A stretch of 64,000 nucleotides of DNA from Brevundimonas huaxiensis. GTDB taxonomy: Bacteria > Pseudomonadota > Alphaproteobacteria > Caulobacterales > Caulobacteraceae. Below, one piece after another: positions 31,081 to 39,700 of the stretch. The number at the start of each line of letters is the position of its first letter. The stretch's first letter is position 1. The stretch covers positions 33,052 to 97,051 of the forward strand of contig NZ_JABBJE010000008.1 in the NCBI RefSeq assembly GCF_014218725.1, in the 5' to 3' direction. The notes beneath the pieces are model-generated. The model searched no databases. It was not told where the DNA came from and saw only the letters and a list, made by a program, of their open reading frames with translations. The position numbers were made by a program, and so were the translations under genes.

Positions 31081-31962
31081 TTACGCCCCCTTGTCGAGCT
31101 GACGCGAGATGCCGTTCAGCAGCTCAGCGGCGAAGCCGTCGGCGCGCGTGCCGTAAGCAGCGATGCGAGTGTTGAAGTAGTTGTAGAACACAACGGCCGG
31201 GATAGCGGCGAACAGACCGATGCCGGTGGCCAGCAGAGCCTCAGCGATACCCGGAGCCACGACGGCCAGGTTGGTCGTGTTCGACTGGGCGATACCGATG
31301 AAGGAGTTCATGATGCCGTAAACGGTGCCGAACAGACCGACGAACGGACCGATCGAGCCGACCGACGCCAGGAACTGCTGGCCGCCCGACAGGCGCAGGG
31401 CCAGACCGGATTGCACGGCGGCGACAGCCGACTGAGCGCGGGCCATGGCCGAGTCGAGGTGATCGCCGGTGACCGACAGACCCGATTGACGCGACAGTTC
31501 GATTTCCTCGGTGGCGGCGGCGGCCATGTCGGCCAGCGGGTTGCCGTCGAACTCTTCCTGAGTCGAGATGGCGCGCATGTCAGCGATGGTGCGGGCGCCG
31601 CGGAAGTTCTCAAGGAAGTTGTCGGTCTTGCGGTTCAGAGCGCCGAACTCGAACAGCTTGATGAGCAGCAGGGTCCACGACAGGATCGAGGCCAGCAGCA
31701 GGCCGGCCATGACGACCTTAACGACGACCGTGGCTTCCATGAACATGGAGATCGGGGTGATGTCGCCGTGACCGCCGCCGACGGCGTCGTTCACCGTTGC
31801 GGGGTCAGCTTCGCCGGCAGCCGGAGCGGCGGCTGCGGGAGCCGCAGTCGAGGCGGCCGGGGTGGGCTCGGCCGGGGCCTGGGCCAGGACCGGCGAGCTC
31901 GCCATCAGCGCGGCGGCGCCGGCCATGGCGAGAAGGATATTCGTCTTTTTGCTGTTCAGCAT
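31081..31962 (-). CDS. exbB: Biopolymer transport protein ExbB
   Basis: 293 residues. The N-terminal part is a signal-like segment (LLAMAGAAALMASSPVLAQ) followed by an Ala/Pro linker; three membrane helices of the MotA/TolQ/ExbB domain follow, with FVGLFGTVYGIMNSFIGIA and the last helix ending VVFYNYFNTRI. The long periplasmic N-terminal extension is usual for ExbB of this group. The ATG at 31962 was chosen because the upstream in-frame sequence is not ExbB-like. Confidence 0.94.
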   Translation of the reverse strand: MLNSKKTNILLAMAGAAALMASSPVLAQAPAEPTPAASTAAPAAAAPAAGEADPATVNDAVGGGHGDITPISMFMEATVVVKVVMAGLLLASILSWTLLLIKLFEFGALNRKTDNFLENFRGARTIADMRAISTQEEFDGNPLADMAAAATEEIELSRQSGLSVTGDHLDSAMARAQSAVAAVQSGLALRLSGGQQFLASVGSIGPFVGLFGTVYGIMNSFIGIAQSNTTNLAVVAPGIAEALLATGIGLFAAIPAVVFYNYFNTRIAAYGTRADGFAAELLNGISRQLDKGA

Positions 31963-32495
31963 AATTCGCCAGTTCCTGCTTGGTCTGACTCGTGGAACCA
32001 AAGGTGCGGCCATAGTCAGCGACCGCCCCCCAACCTGAAATGTTTCCTTCAACGCGCCCGTCCTTTCGAGGATCAGAGCCCGCTGAAATCTTCGGTGGAG
32101 ATCGAACCGGTCGCCCGCCTCGTCTCCGCTGGTCGAACCTTCGGAGACACGTCTCCGGCGATCCGCATTAACGTCTTCTTGCGAAGGCGCCTCAACCCTT
32201 TGACGAACCCTTACCGGAGCGTCAAGGGACAAGAGGGGCTTTTAACCCGTCGAGAGACATGGAGAAAAGTTCCACCAACCGGTGCATTAGAGTGCAGCCG
32301 CGCGACATTTTGATGATGATCCGACGTCAGATGGAGCAAGTTTGTTCAAAACGGCCATCCTGAGCGCGATCATTTCCCGATATGGCGAGTTGTAGGGCTG
32401 ATCGCTGCAAGCCAGCTGAATCCCGAGGGCGGCGCGAAGGCCGCAGCGCAGGATCATGCGCTCAAAACAATCGATTTTCACGGTGTGGGAAAAGA
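31963..32495. other. Intergenic region upstream of the exbB operon
   Basis: No convincing gene was found in this 533-bp gap; a 64-codon minus-strand frame (32287-32481) has no RBS or recognisable content. A perfect inverted repeat CGGAGAC-AC-GTCTCCG lies near 32143-32158 and could be a regulator site in the exbB leader. The gap must hold the exbB promoter, but I cannot place it confidently, and no classical Fur box is visible. Confidence 0.4.
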
Positions 32496-32571
32496 TGGTG
32501 CCTGGAGGCGGGTTCGAACCACCGACACGCGGATTTTCAATCCGCTGCTCTACCAGCTGAGCTATCCAGGC
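32496..32571 (-). tRNA. tRNA-Phe(GAA)
   Basis: A 76-nt tRNA. Acceptor GCCTGGA pairs with TCCAGGC, CCA is encoded, T-loop TTCGAAC, and the anticodon loop TTGAAAA between GCGGA and TCCGC gives GAA. Confidence 0.97.
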
Positions 32572-32598
32572 GCCGACGCGGCGTCGCGAGAGGCGGGT

Positions 32599-32799
32599 CT
32601 ATAGGGGAGGCTTTTCCGCCTGTCCAGCGCCCAATCCGTCCTTTTCGTCATCATCTTCCGCGCCCTCGTCCAAGGCGACCGGAATGGCGTAGCCGCCTGT
32701 GAACCAGCGCTGCAGATCGACGTCGGAACAGCGGCGTGAGCAGAAGGGCTTGTACTTGGGATCGGCGTCGGCCTTGCGGCAGATGGGACAGGAAGCCAC
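32599..32799 (-). CDS. yacG: DNA gyrase inhibitor YacG (zinc-binding)
   Basis: 66 residues with a GTG start. The zinc site is CPICRKADADPKYKPFCSRRC (CxxC...CxxxC), followed by DLQRWFTGGYAIP, the YacG signature, and an acidic tail. YacG binds GyrB and inhibits gyrase. It ends the murA-to-yacG cluster, directly after RNase G. Confidence 0.93.
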   Translation of the reverse strand: MASCPICRKADADPKYKPFCSRRCSDVDLQRWFTGGYAIPVALDEGAEDDDEKDGLGAGQAEKPPL

Positions 32800-32802
32800 G
32801 GC

Positions 32803-33837
32803 TCAACCCTCTTCTATTCGTCCGCGCCCTGGCGGGATCGCGGCATCGGCCTGGATCACCGCTCGCGGTCCCAGACGCGCCGCCAGCGGATAAGCGATCA
32901 GGGCTTCGTCCAGTGCGCAGCGCCCGATGATGCGTGGCGACAAGGTATCCGCCAGCAGTTGCCGTCGCAAAGCGCGCACGACAGATATAGCCCGCGTCTG
33001 GACCGAGGGGCGTCGGCCGGCGTCGAGCAAGACCTCCTCGATCGGCGTGCGGCGCCAGGGAAGCGACATCTGCAACAGGCCGAATCGACTGACGGGTCCG
33101 AAGACGGCCTGGGGTTCATGACCGAACGCGGCCCGCACGACCTTGGACTGCGCCTCGGCGTCCTGACCGTCCCCGACCATGTCGATGACGACTAAACCAC
33201 CCCAGTTACGCAAGCCGATCAGCCGCGCCGCCTGTTTCAACCCCTCGCGATTCGCAACCGCCCTTGCCTGTTTCGGATCACGACCGGGGGTGGAGGTGAA
33301 GTCGATGTCCACAGCCACCAAGGCGCGCGTGCGTTCGACGGCGAGATCGATTCCATGCGAGGCGAAACCGATCGATTGAGCCAAAGCCTCCTCCTCCGCC
33401 TCGACCACGGCGTCGATGGCGGCGATGCCGGTGACTGATTCCTCGCCGGGCGCGAGCTCGCGCAACTGTTCGGCGATGCTGGGTGCGGGCTGAATCAGGC
33501 GGGGCGTCCCCTCCCCCGGTCCTAGATACCGAACTGCCGCCCCTTTCCCGGCACGAGGTTCGGCGGCAACGACGACTTCCAGCCGTTGGCCTTGGGTGAT
33601 TCGGTCATTTCTCGGGAACGGCAGAAAGGCGGCGGTCTGTGCGGCGATATCAACGAAGGCGCCGCGCAAGCCGGGGTTCACCTCGATGACACGCCCCACC
33701 GAGCGGGCGCCGAGCTGGGTCTGCGCCGCATCATCCTCGCGGTGGATCAGAAGATGAGTATAGCGGCCGTCGCGCATGATCGCGCCACGCGTCTCGCCAG
33801 GCGTCTCGTCGAGGAAGACCTCGACTGCGCCGCTCAT
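32803..33837 (-). CDS. rng: Ribonuclease E/G family protein
   Basis: 344 residues, shorter than E. coli RNase G (about 489). An S1-like part is present (GRVIEVNPGLRGAFVDIAAQTAAFLPF), and the catalytic region has VAVDIDFTS and GGLVVIDMVGDG with the metal-binding aspartates. The C-terminus lacks the zinc-link and oligomerisation region. The maf-rng-yacG cluster is typical of alphaproteobacteria. The start overlaps the maf stop by 4 bp. Confidence 0.88.
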   Translation of the reverse strand: MSGAVEVFLDETPGETRGAIMRDGRYTHLLIHREDDAAQTQLGARSVGRVIEVNPGLRGAFVDIAAQTAAFLPFPRNDRITQGQRLEVVVAAEPRAGKGAAVRYLGPGEGTPRLIQPAPSIAEQLRELAPGEESVTGIAAIDAVVEAEEEALAQSIGFASHGIDLAVERTRALVAVDIDFTSTPGRDPKQARAVANREGLKQAARLIGLRNWGGLVVIDMVGDGQDAEAQSKVVRAAFGHEPQAVFGPVSRFGLLQMSLPWRRTPIEEVLLDAGRRPSVQTRAISVVRALRRQLLADTLSPRIIGRCALDEALIAYPLAARLGPRAVIQADAAIPPGRGRIEEG

Positions 33838-34415
33838 GAACGCCAGCCGACGCCGTGCAAGAGCTGGACGGCCTCATAGACGGGCAGGCCCATCACGGAA
33901 GGATGGCTGCCGACGATGCGCTGGATGAAGGCGGCCGCTGGGCCCTGAATGCCATAGCCGCCGGCCTTGCCGCGCCAGTCGCCCGTGGCGACGTAGGATG
34001 CGATCTCGTGGTCGGACAGGGGTTTGAAGGTCACGCGGGTTTCGTTGACGCGCGACGATAGTTTTCCGTCGCGCCACACGGCGACGCCGGTGAAGACGCG
34101 GTGATTGCGGCCGGACAGCAGTTTCAGAAAACGCGTCGCCTCGGCCTCGTCCGCCGCCTTCTCCAGAAAACGACGCCCGACAGCGACAACCGTATCGGCG
34201 GCGATGACAACCGCGTCGGGACGGCGTTCTGCGACAACCAGGGCCTTCGAGGTGGCGAGCCGTTCGGCCAGACGCGGCGGGGTCTCGCCCTTCAGAGGCG
34301 TCTCGTCGATGTCGGCGGGATCGATATGGTCGGGCGTGATCCCGACCTGCGCCAGCAGTTCGATGCGGCGCGGGCTGGCCGAAGCCAGCACCAGTTCGGG
34401 GCGACCCGCAGCCAC
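33834..34415 (-). CDS. maf: Maf-family nucleotide pyrophosphatase
   Basis: 193 residues starting with GTG: LVLASASPRRIELLAQVG, then VVIAADTVVAVGRRFLEKA and GYGIQGPAAAFIQRIVGSHPSVMGLPVYE. Maf proteins hydrolyse non-canonical or modified nucleotides and affect septum formation. The start lies directly after the infA stop and the stop overlaps the rng start, so translation is probably coupled along the operon. Confidence 0.94.
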   Translation of the reverse strand: MAAGRPELVLASASPRRIELLAQVGITPDHIDPADIDETPLKGETPPRLAERLATSKALVVAERRPDAVVIAADTVVAVGRRFLEKAADEAEATRFLKLLSGRNHRVFTGVAVWRDGKLSSRVNETRVTFKPLSDHEIASYVATGDWRGKAGGYGIQGPAAAFIQRIVGSHPSVMGLPVYEAVQLLHGVGWRS

Positions 34416-34634
34416 TTACTTGAAGCGATAGGTGATGCGACCCTTGGTCAGGTCGTAGGGGGTCATTTCGACCAGCACCTTGTCGCCGGCCAGGACTCGG
34501 ATGCGGTTCTTGCGCATCTTGCCGGCGGTGTGGGCGATGATCTCGTGGTCGTTCTCGAGCGTCACGCGGAAGGTGGCGTTCGGCAGCAGTTCGCTGACGG
34601 TGCCGGGAAACTCGAGCAGTTCTTCCTTAGCCAT
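34416..34634 (-). CDS. infA: Translation initiation factor IF-1
   Basis: 72 residues starting [22 protein letters not shown], a single S1-type OB fold, ending [15 protein letters not shown]. It binds the ribosomal A site during initiation. Upstream ATGs in frame are rejected because IF-1 begins at MAKEE. It is separated from the UPF0262 gene by about 100 bp and may have its own promoter. Confidence 0.98.
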   Translation of the reverse strand: MAKEELLEFPGTVSELLPNATFRVTLENDHEIIAHTAGKMRKNRIRVLAGDKVLVEMTPYDLTKGRITYRFK

Positions 34635-34737
34635 GCGGCCTCTCACGCCCGTTGAATATGCGTTCGACCCCACGCCGGGCGGGCGCGAGGGGCGGAATGG
34701 ACGGGCCTAATGCCCGAAATCACAGAGATAGTCGAGG

Positions 34738-35205
34738 TCAGCCGCGACGGTAGAGGGCGCAGAGCAATGTAAACAGGCGCCGTGACGTCTCGTGATCGAC
34801 CACGATCTTGCCGTCCAACCGCGTCTTCAGCTGCTCGGCCCCTTCGTTGTGAAGGCCGCGCCGGCCCATGTCGACCGATTCGATCTGGCTGGCCGAGGAT
34901 CCGCGCAGCGCCTCGTAGTAGCTGTCGCAGATCATCAGATAGTCCTTGATCACACCCTTCAGCGGCGTCAGGCTGATGGCGTAGGTGCGCGTGAAGTTGT
35001 CGCCGTCGATGTCGAACACTAGGCGATTGTCCTGAAGCGACAGTTTCAGCCTGTAGGGTCCGCCCTCGGCGCCGACGGGCTCGAAGCTGTTCTTCTCGAC
35101 CAGATCAAAGATGGCGACGCGACGCTCGTGCTCGATCTCGGCCGTCGCCGCCGGCAGGGTCGCGGCGTCCAGTTCGACCGAGGCCAGCTTATGATCGGCG
35201 CTCAT
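34738..35205 (-). CDS. UPF0262 family protein
   Basis: 155 residues: HKLASVELDAATL at the start, IEHERRVAIFDLVEKNSF, RLKLSLQDNRLVFDI and the central LKGVIKDYLMICDSYYEAL, all family hallmarks. The function is unknown; the gene is strongly linked to infA/maf in alphaproteobacteria. The ATG at 35205 overlaps the stop of the DUF2948 gene. Confidence 0.9.
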   Translation of the reverse strand: MSADHKLASVELDAATLPAATAEIEHERRVAIFDLVEKNSFEPVGAEGGPYRLKLSLQDNRLVFDIDGDNFTRTYAISLTPLKGVIKDYLMICDSYYEALRGSSASQIESVDMGRRGLHNEGAEQLKTRLDGKIVVDHETSRRLFTLLCALYRRG

Positions 35206-35690
35206 GCCGCAGTCCCTTCGTCCAGTTCGGGCGTGTCCAGATGGGTCGGCGCGATCCGTGCGGGCCAGCGGTCGGAAATGTCCGTGACCACGGCGTCCAG
35301 ACATTCCACGTCGATTCGCAGATCACCGCCGCCGGCGAACATCAGGATGACGCGCCCGCTCAGGTCCTCGGTCGGAATGAATTCGAGCGCGAGCAGTTCG
35401 AGCGAGGCGTCGGGACTGCGCGACAGGCGACGGCTCTTGACCGCCAGAACGTCGCCGAACTGCATGGCGCACATCACGCGCGTCCCGCCGCACTCCCAGC
35501 AGAAGCGGCTGAAGGCGATGGTCAGGGTTCGGGCCGCCTTTTCCCAGACGATGTCGACGGGGCGCAGGATCGCGTCCTGAAGCGCGGCGGAGATGATCTG
35601 AAGATCGTCGGCGTCCTCGGCCAGCAGACGCAGCGGTTCGACCGGCGCCTTGGCTTCGGGGATGACGCTGTCGATCTCAGTGCTCATCAC
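35202..35690 (-). CDS. DUF2948 family protein
   Basis: 162 residues with [28 protein letters not shown] and [16 protein letters not shown], the DUF2948 pattern. It is almost always next to murA (and usually hisD) in alphaproteobacteria; hisD is absent here. The function is unknown. The start overlaps the murA stop by 14 bp, and its own stop overlaps the UPF0262 start. An alternative ATG lies one codon in. Confidence 0.88.
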   Translation of the reverse strand: MMSTEIDSVIPEAKAPVEPLRLLAEDADDLQIISAALQDAILRPVDIVWEKAARTLTIAFSRFCWECGGTRVMCAMQFGDVLAVKSRRLSRSPDASLELLALEFIPTEDLSGRVILMFAGGGDLRIDVECLDAVVTDISDRWPARIAPTHLDTPELDEGTAA

Positions 35691-36966
35691 CTATTCCCCT
35701 TATGCGGCGGATGTCGGCTCCGCACGCGCCGAGCTTTTCTTCCAAACGCTCGAAACCGCGATCCAGATGATAGACGCGTCCGACCGTCGTTTCGCCCTCG
35801 GCGACGAGGCCTGCGATGACCAGGCACATCGAGGCCCGAAGATCTGTGGCCATCACCTGGGCGCCGTGCAGAACCTCGACGCCGGTGACGTGCGCCTCTC
35901 CGGCGTGGACCGAAATGTCGGCGCCCAGTCGCGCCAACTCCGGCACGTGCATGAAGCGGTTTTCGAAGATCGTCTCGCGAATCGTGCTGACGCCCTCCGC
36001 CGTCGTCATCAGCGCCATGAACTGGGCCTGAAGATCGGTGGCGAAGCCCGGATAGATGGCCGTCTCGACATCCACGGCCTTCAGGCGTTGCTTCGGGTCG
36101 CGCTTGATCAGCACGCCGTCGGCGGTCGGCGACACCTCGACGCCCGCCTCGACCATCTTGTCGGTCAGCGAACCGATCAGTTCAGCCCGCGCCTTGGTCA
36201 GCCGCACCTCGCCGCCCGCCATGGCGGCGGCGACGGCGTAGGAGCCCATCTCGATCCGGTCGGGAATCACCGACCAGGTCGTCCCGTTCAGCGACGAGAC
36301 GCCGGTAATGGTCAGGACGTCCGTCTCGATGCCCTCGATCCTGGCGCCCATGGCCGTCAGACAGTGGGCCAGATCGCCGATCTCGGGTTCGCGCGCCGCA
36401 CGACGCAGGACGGTCGTGCCCTCAGCCAGCACGGCGGCCAGAAGCGCATGTTCGGTGGCGCCGACCGAAACGAAGGGGAACTCGATCTCGGCGCCCTTCA
36501 GACCCTTGGGCGCGCGGGCGGTGACGTAGCCTTCGTCCAGCTCGATCTCGGCGCCCAGCGCCGTCAGCGCCTGCAGGTGCAGATCGACCGGACGCGCGCC
36601 GATGGTGCAGCCGCCCGGCAGCGAGACCTTGGCCTCGCCGGTGCGCGCCAGCAAAGGCCCAAGCACGTTGAACGAGGCCCGCATCTGGCGAACCAGATCA
36701 TAGGGGGCGAAGGTCGAGGTCAGGTCCTTGGCGTGGAACAGGCTCTCCTGCCCGTCCGCGCCGTCACGCTCGGTCACTTCGATGCCGAACTGGCGCAGCA
36801 ACTGACCCAGGAATCGGGTGTCGGCCAGGCGCGGCATATTGGTCAGCAGCAAGGGCTGATCCGTCAGGATCGAGGCGGCCATCAGCTTGATGGCGGAGTT
36901 CTTGGCGCCGCTGACGGGAATGTCCCCGAAAAGCTGGGCGCCGCCCTGAATGGCGATGCTGTCCAT
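35677..36966 (-). CDS. murA: UDP-N-acetylglucosamine 1-carboxyvinyltransferase
   Basis: 429 residues starting [32 protein letters not shown]. The active-site cysteine is present in [15 protein letters not shown], so fosfomycin sensitivity is expected at this site. It catalyses the first committed step of peptidoglycan synthesis. An upstream ATG would add 18 non-conserved codons. First gene of the murA-DUF2948-UPF0262 operon. Confidence 0.96.
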   Translation of the reverse strand: MDSIAIQGGAQLFGDIPVSGAKNSAIKLMAASILTDQPLLLTNMPRLADTRFLGQLLRQFGIEVTERDGADGQESLFHAKDLTSTFAPYDLVRQMRASFNVLGPLLARTGEAKVSLPGGCTIGARPVDLHLQALTALGAEIELDEGYVTARAPKGLKGAEIEFPFVSVGATEHALLAAVLAEGTTVLRRAAREPEIGDLAHCLTAMGARIEGIETDVLTITGVSSLNGTTWSVIPDRIEMGSYAVAAAMAGGEVRLTKARAELIGSLTDKMVEAGVEVSPTADGVLIKRDPKQRLKAVDVETAIYPGFATDLQAQFMALMTTAEGVSTIRETIFENRFMHVPELARLGADISVHAGEAHVTGVEVLHGAQVMATDLRASMCLVIAGLVAEGETTVGRVYHLDRGFERLEEKLGACGADIRRIRGIGDEH

Positions 36967-37068
36967 GACGTCCTTAAGCGCGCCCGGGGCCAACGCCTCG
37001 GGGGGAAGGTTCTCTAGCAAGCCGGCGGGCGCTTGCCAAAGGGCTGCGTGATCGCGAGCCGATGACTT

Positions 37069-37266
37069 TCAGTTGCTGTCGCGTGGCGCGGCCGGCGTTC
37101 GCGCCGGCGCCTTGCGTCGCCGCAGATTGGCCCGGAGCGCCGAGGCCAGCCGCATGGCCTTTTCCGCCTTCGCCCGCGCCTTTTCAAATTCGGGGCCCGA
37201 TTCGACGACCGGCGTCGCCTGCGCGGCGGCGGAGGGCGTATCGGCGTCATGCGGCGTGCGAGTCAT
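37069..37266 (-). CDS. Small hypothetical protein
   Basis: 65 residues, MTRTPHDADTPSAAAQATPV..., with a basic central helix (KARAKAEKAMRLASALRANLRRRKA) and a polar tail. No motif is recognised. It lies between murA and tRNA-Thr. Coding status is moderately likely from length and composition. Confidence 0.45.
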   Translation of the reverse strand: MTRTPHDADTPSAAAQATPVVESGPEFEKARAKAEKAMRLASALRANLRRRKAPARTPAAPRDSN

Positions 37267-37376
37267 GGCGCGATGATGCCGTGATCACGGGCCATGTCCA
37301 AACTTTCTTTCAGATCGTCAAAAAGCCGCTTCCCTCCCCGGAAGGGTTTGGCTATACGGCCGCTTCCTCAGTCGGG

Positions 37377-37459
<83 letters not shown>

Positions 37460-37544
37460 CTTGTGTGGCGGGCTTTTAACAGCCCGCCCGCATCCTTCTC
37501 CCCAACATCGTGAACGTGAACGGGTGGAGAACACCCTGGCCAAA

Positions 37545-37561
37545 TCCGGGGAAAATCCGGG
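37545..37561 (+). repeat. Candidate integrase arm site, left
   Basis: TCCGGGGAAAATCCGGG, itself a doubled ATCCGGG motif, lies 86 bp inside attL. A 16/17 match occurs 63 bp inside attR. Paired sites at such distances are expected for lambda-type integrase arm binding. Confidence 0.45.
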
Positions 37562-37702
37562 AAGCCTGTTCGCGTCTCGTTCTCCCCATCTCTACCCCAG
37601 AACGAAAAACCCCGGCGGCCTGGCAGGGCGCACCGGGGTCAATCACAGTTCAGCTTGGGGGCACGAACGGGGGTCAGCCTACAGCATCCCGGTGGTGCTG
37701 TC

Positions 37703-39061
37703 ATGACCGTTGTTCGAGACTACGACGCCGAGTTCGAGGAAGCGGCGCGGCTGATCCAGGTTAAGCGGGCAAAGCCATCTGTCGGCCAACGAGTGGGCGA
37801 CGGCATGGGCGGACAGAAGGTTTGGACCGGCGATCGATATGTCGACAGTCGCTCCCAAGCGGGTCAGATCGCGGTGGCGCGGGCCAACGATGACGAGCCT
37901 TCCACGGAAGACCTCGACACGCCCCTGAACGCCTGGGTTCGCCCTTTCGTCTGGCGTGATCCGTCTAGCCTGCCGCGCCGGGATTGGCTTTATGGCCGCC
38001 ACTACATCCGCAAGTTCATCTCCGCGACCTTTGCCCCAGGCGGTGTCGGCAAGTCGTCGCTGGTCGGTGTCGAAGGCATGGCTATGGCCAGTTGCAAGCC
38101 GCTTCTGGGCGTTCGACCCGATCAGCGCCTCAAGGTCGCTTATTGGAATGGCGAAGACCCGATGGAGGAAACCGAACGCCGGATCGGTGCGGCCTGCCTC
38201 AAGTATGATCTGGGCGCCAGCGACCTAGAAGACTGGCTTTTCGTTGGTAGCGGCCGGGAGATGCCCCTGCTGGTCGCTGAACAGACCGCCACGGGAACGA
38301 CCATCCTCGCGCCGAACGTCGAGCGCGTGCTGGACACGGCCCGCGAGTTCGATCTGGACGTCATCATCATTGACCCGTTCGTCAGCTCCCATGCCGTCAC
38401 CGAGAACGACAACAACGCCATCGGCCGTGTCGCGGCTGAATGGGCCAGGATCGCGGACAAGGCCAACGTCGCGGTTGAGCTGGTCCACCACGTCAGGAAG
38501 GCCCACGGGCCGGAAATCACAGTCGAGGACGGTCGCGGTGCTGGCGCGCTGCTGGCCGCTGTCCGCTCTGCGCGTGTCCTCAACCAGATGAGCAAAGAGG
38601 AAGCCGAGCGCGCCGGGGTGGAGCGTCACCGCTCCTACTTCCGGGTCGATAACGGCAAGGCCAACCTCGCGCCCCCTCCCGAGGGCTCCGACTGGTTTCA
38701 GATGGTCGGGGTCGATTTGGATAACGGCGACGCCTTCAACGAGAGCGATCAGGTCGGCGTCGTCACCCGCTGGCAATGGCCTGACCCGTTCGACGGGGTT
38801 CAGACGGCCGATCTGCTGGCCGTGCAGCGCAAGGTGGACGGTGGTTTGTGGCGCGAGAACAGCCAGGCGAAGGAATGGGTCGGGATCGCCGTCGCTGAGG
38901 TGCTGGGCCTCGACCTGGAGAACAAGGCCGCCAAGCAGAAGGTCAAGGGTTTGCTGGCCCGGTGGTTGAAAGAGGGCCTCCTCGTGAAGGTCATGGCCAC
39001 TGACGAGCATCGGAAAGAGCGTCCGGTGATCGAGGTTGGCCGTTGGTCGGAGATGTCCTGA
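37703..39061 (+). CDS. RepA-like AAA ATPase (replicative helicase of the element)
   Basis: About 452 residues. A RecA-like ATPase core with Walker A in TFAPGGVGKSSL, YWNGEDPMEETERRI after it, and Walker B in DVIIIDPFVSSHAV; VELVHHVRKAHG follows. This is the AAA_25/RepA-type domain of plasmid and phage replication proteins. The ATG at 37703 was preferred over one 16 codons upstream. Its stop overlaps the next start (TGATG). It presumably drives replication of the excised element, with origin sites suggested by the repeats just downstream. Confidence 0.82.
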   Translation: MTVVRDYDAEFEEAARLIQVKRAKPSVGQRVGDGMGGQKVWTGDRYVDSRSQAGQIAVARANDDEPSTEDLDTPLNAWVRPFVWRDPSSLPRRDWLYGRHYIRKFISATFAPGGVGKSSLVGVEGMAMASCKPLLGVRPDQRLKVAYWNGEDPMEETERRIGAACLKYDLGASDLEDWLFVGSGREMPLLVAEQTATGTTILAPNVERVLDTAREFDLDVIIIDPFVSSHAVTENDNNAIGRVAAEWARIADKANVAVELVHHVRKAHGPEITVEDGRGAGALLAAVRSARVLNQMSKEEAERAGVERHRSYFRVDNGKANLAPPPEGSDWFQMVGVDLDNGDAFNESDQVGVVTRWQWPDPFDGVQTADLLAVQRKVDGGLWRENSQAKEWVGIAVAEVLGLDLENKAAKQKVKGLLARWLKEGLLVKVMATDEHRKERPVIEVGRWSEMS

Positions 39062-39312
39062 TGCGCCACTGCGCCACCTTGCGCCACCTAGATGAAAAGG
39101 GTGGTGGCGCAACCCGTATGCGCCACTGCGCCACCTGCGCCACCACCTTTATAGGTGGGCGCAGTGGTGGTGACGCGAACCCGCTGCTGCTGATGGCCGA
39201 GAAGGTGCGCCACCTGTCACCCTCGCACCGTGACCCGGAACGCTTCCATGAAGACAAGAGCGAGATAGAGCGGGAGCTGCGCCGCCTGGCCGGGAGGATC
39301 GCCCGTGGCTGA
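39061..39312 (+). CDS. Small protein spanning an iteron-like repeat cluster
   Basis: 83 codons from an ATG overlapping the ATPase stop (TGATG). The N-terminal part reads MRHCATLRHL, with MRHCATCATTF again shortly after; the C-terminal part is a charged helix (ERFHEDKSEIERELRRLAGRIARG). The Cys-containing repeats come from DNA repeats whose spacing is not a multiple of three, so the DNA rather than the peptide may be what is conserved. No function is recognised. It overlaps the HNH gene by 8 bp. Confidence 0.5.
   Translation: MRHCATLRHLDEKGGGATRMRHCATCATTFIGGRSGGDANPLLLMAEKVRHLSPSHRDPERFHEDKSEIERELRRLAGRIARG
39062..39213 (+). repeat. Iteron-like cluster of TGCGCCAC repeats
   Basis: Eight exact copies of TGCGCCAC: direct at 39062, 39070, 39080, 39119, 39127, 39136 and 39206, and inverted at 39104; a near-copy lies at about 39155. 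Most are 8-10 bp apart. They directly follow the RepA-like ATPase gene, so a replication origin or Rep-binding site is a reasonable inference. Confidence 0.6.
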
Positions 39313-39700
39313 CTGGCCCTACACGACCGCCCGGTGGCAAAGGCTCCGCAAGGCCAAGCTGTCAGAAGCCCCTCTCTGTGAGACGTGCGAACACCGTGGC
39401 CGCAAAGTCGTATCCGAACACGTCGATCACGTCGTAGCCATCAAGCAGGGCGGCCCTGCCTTCCCGCCTATGGATGGCCTGCGCGCCCTCTGTGCGCCCT
39501 GTCACTCTATCAAGACCAACGCCCTCGACCGGGCAGGCGGCAAGGGCATCGCCATCAAGGGCTGTGGCGCCGACGGCTTGCCTCTCGATCCCAATCATCC
39601 GTTCCTGACGGGGGATAACCCCCTTCAAGGACGAGGGGCTGTCGATCAAAGACCGGCGGCCAAGACGACTTCGCACTTAGTTCGGGATTGGGGCGTCTGA
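39305..39700 (+). CDS. HNH endonuclease, packaging-associated
   Basis: 131 residues from a GTG. The motif is split as CETCEHRGR...EHVDHVVAIKQGG...LRALCAPCHSIKTN, the phage HNH form with two CxxC zinc knuckles. Such enzymes lie beside terminase genes of HK97-like phages and help cos cleavage. Its stop overlaps the terminase start (TGATG). Confidence 0.9.
   Translation: MADWPYTTARWQRLRKAKLSEAPLCETCEHRGRKVVSEHVDHVVAIKQGGPAFPPMDGLRALCAPCHSIKTNALDRAGGKGIAIKGCGADGLPLDPNHPFLTGDNPLQGRGAVDQRPAAKTTSHLVRDWGV

Noticed and set aside
32287..32481. 64-codon minus-strand frame between tRNA-Phe and exbB
   Set aside because: No RBS or recognisable content; it lies in a tRNA-downstream spacer.
37467..37488. 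Hairpin GGCGGGCT/AGCCCGCC just right of attL as a terminator
   Set aside because: Stem is good but no T run follows on either strand, so termination of tRNA-Thr there is uncertain.
39062..39213. Short repeats considered as a CRISPR array
   Set aside because: Repeats are only 8 bp, lack unique spacers of constant length, one is inverted, and no cas genes are near.
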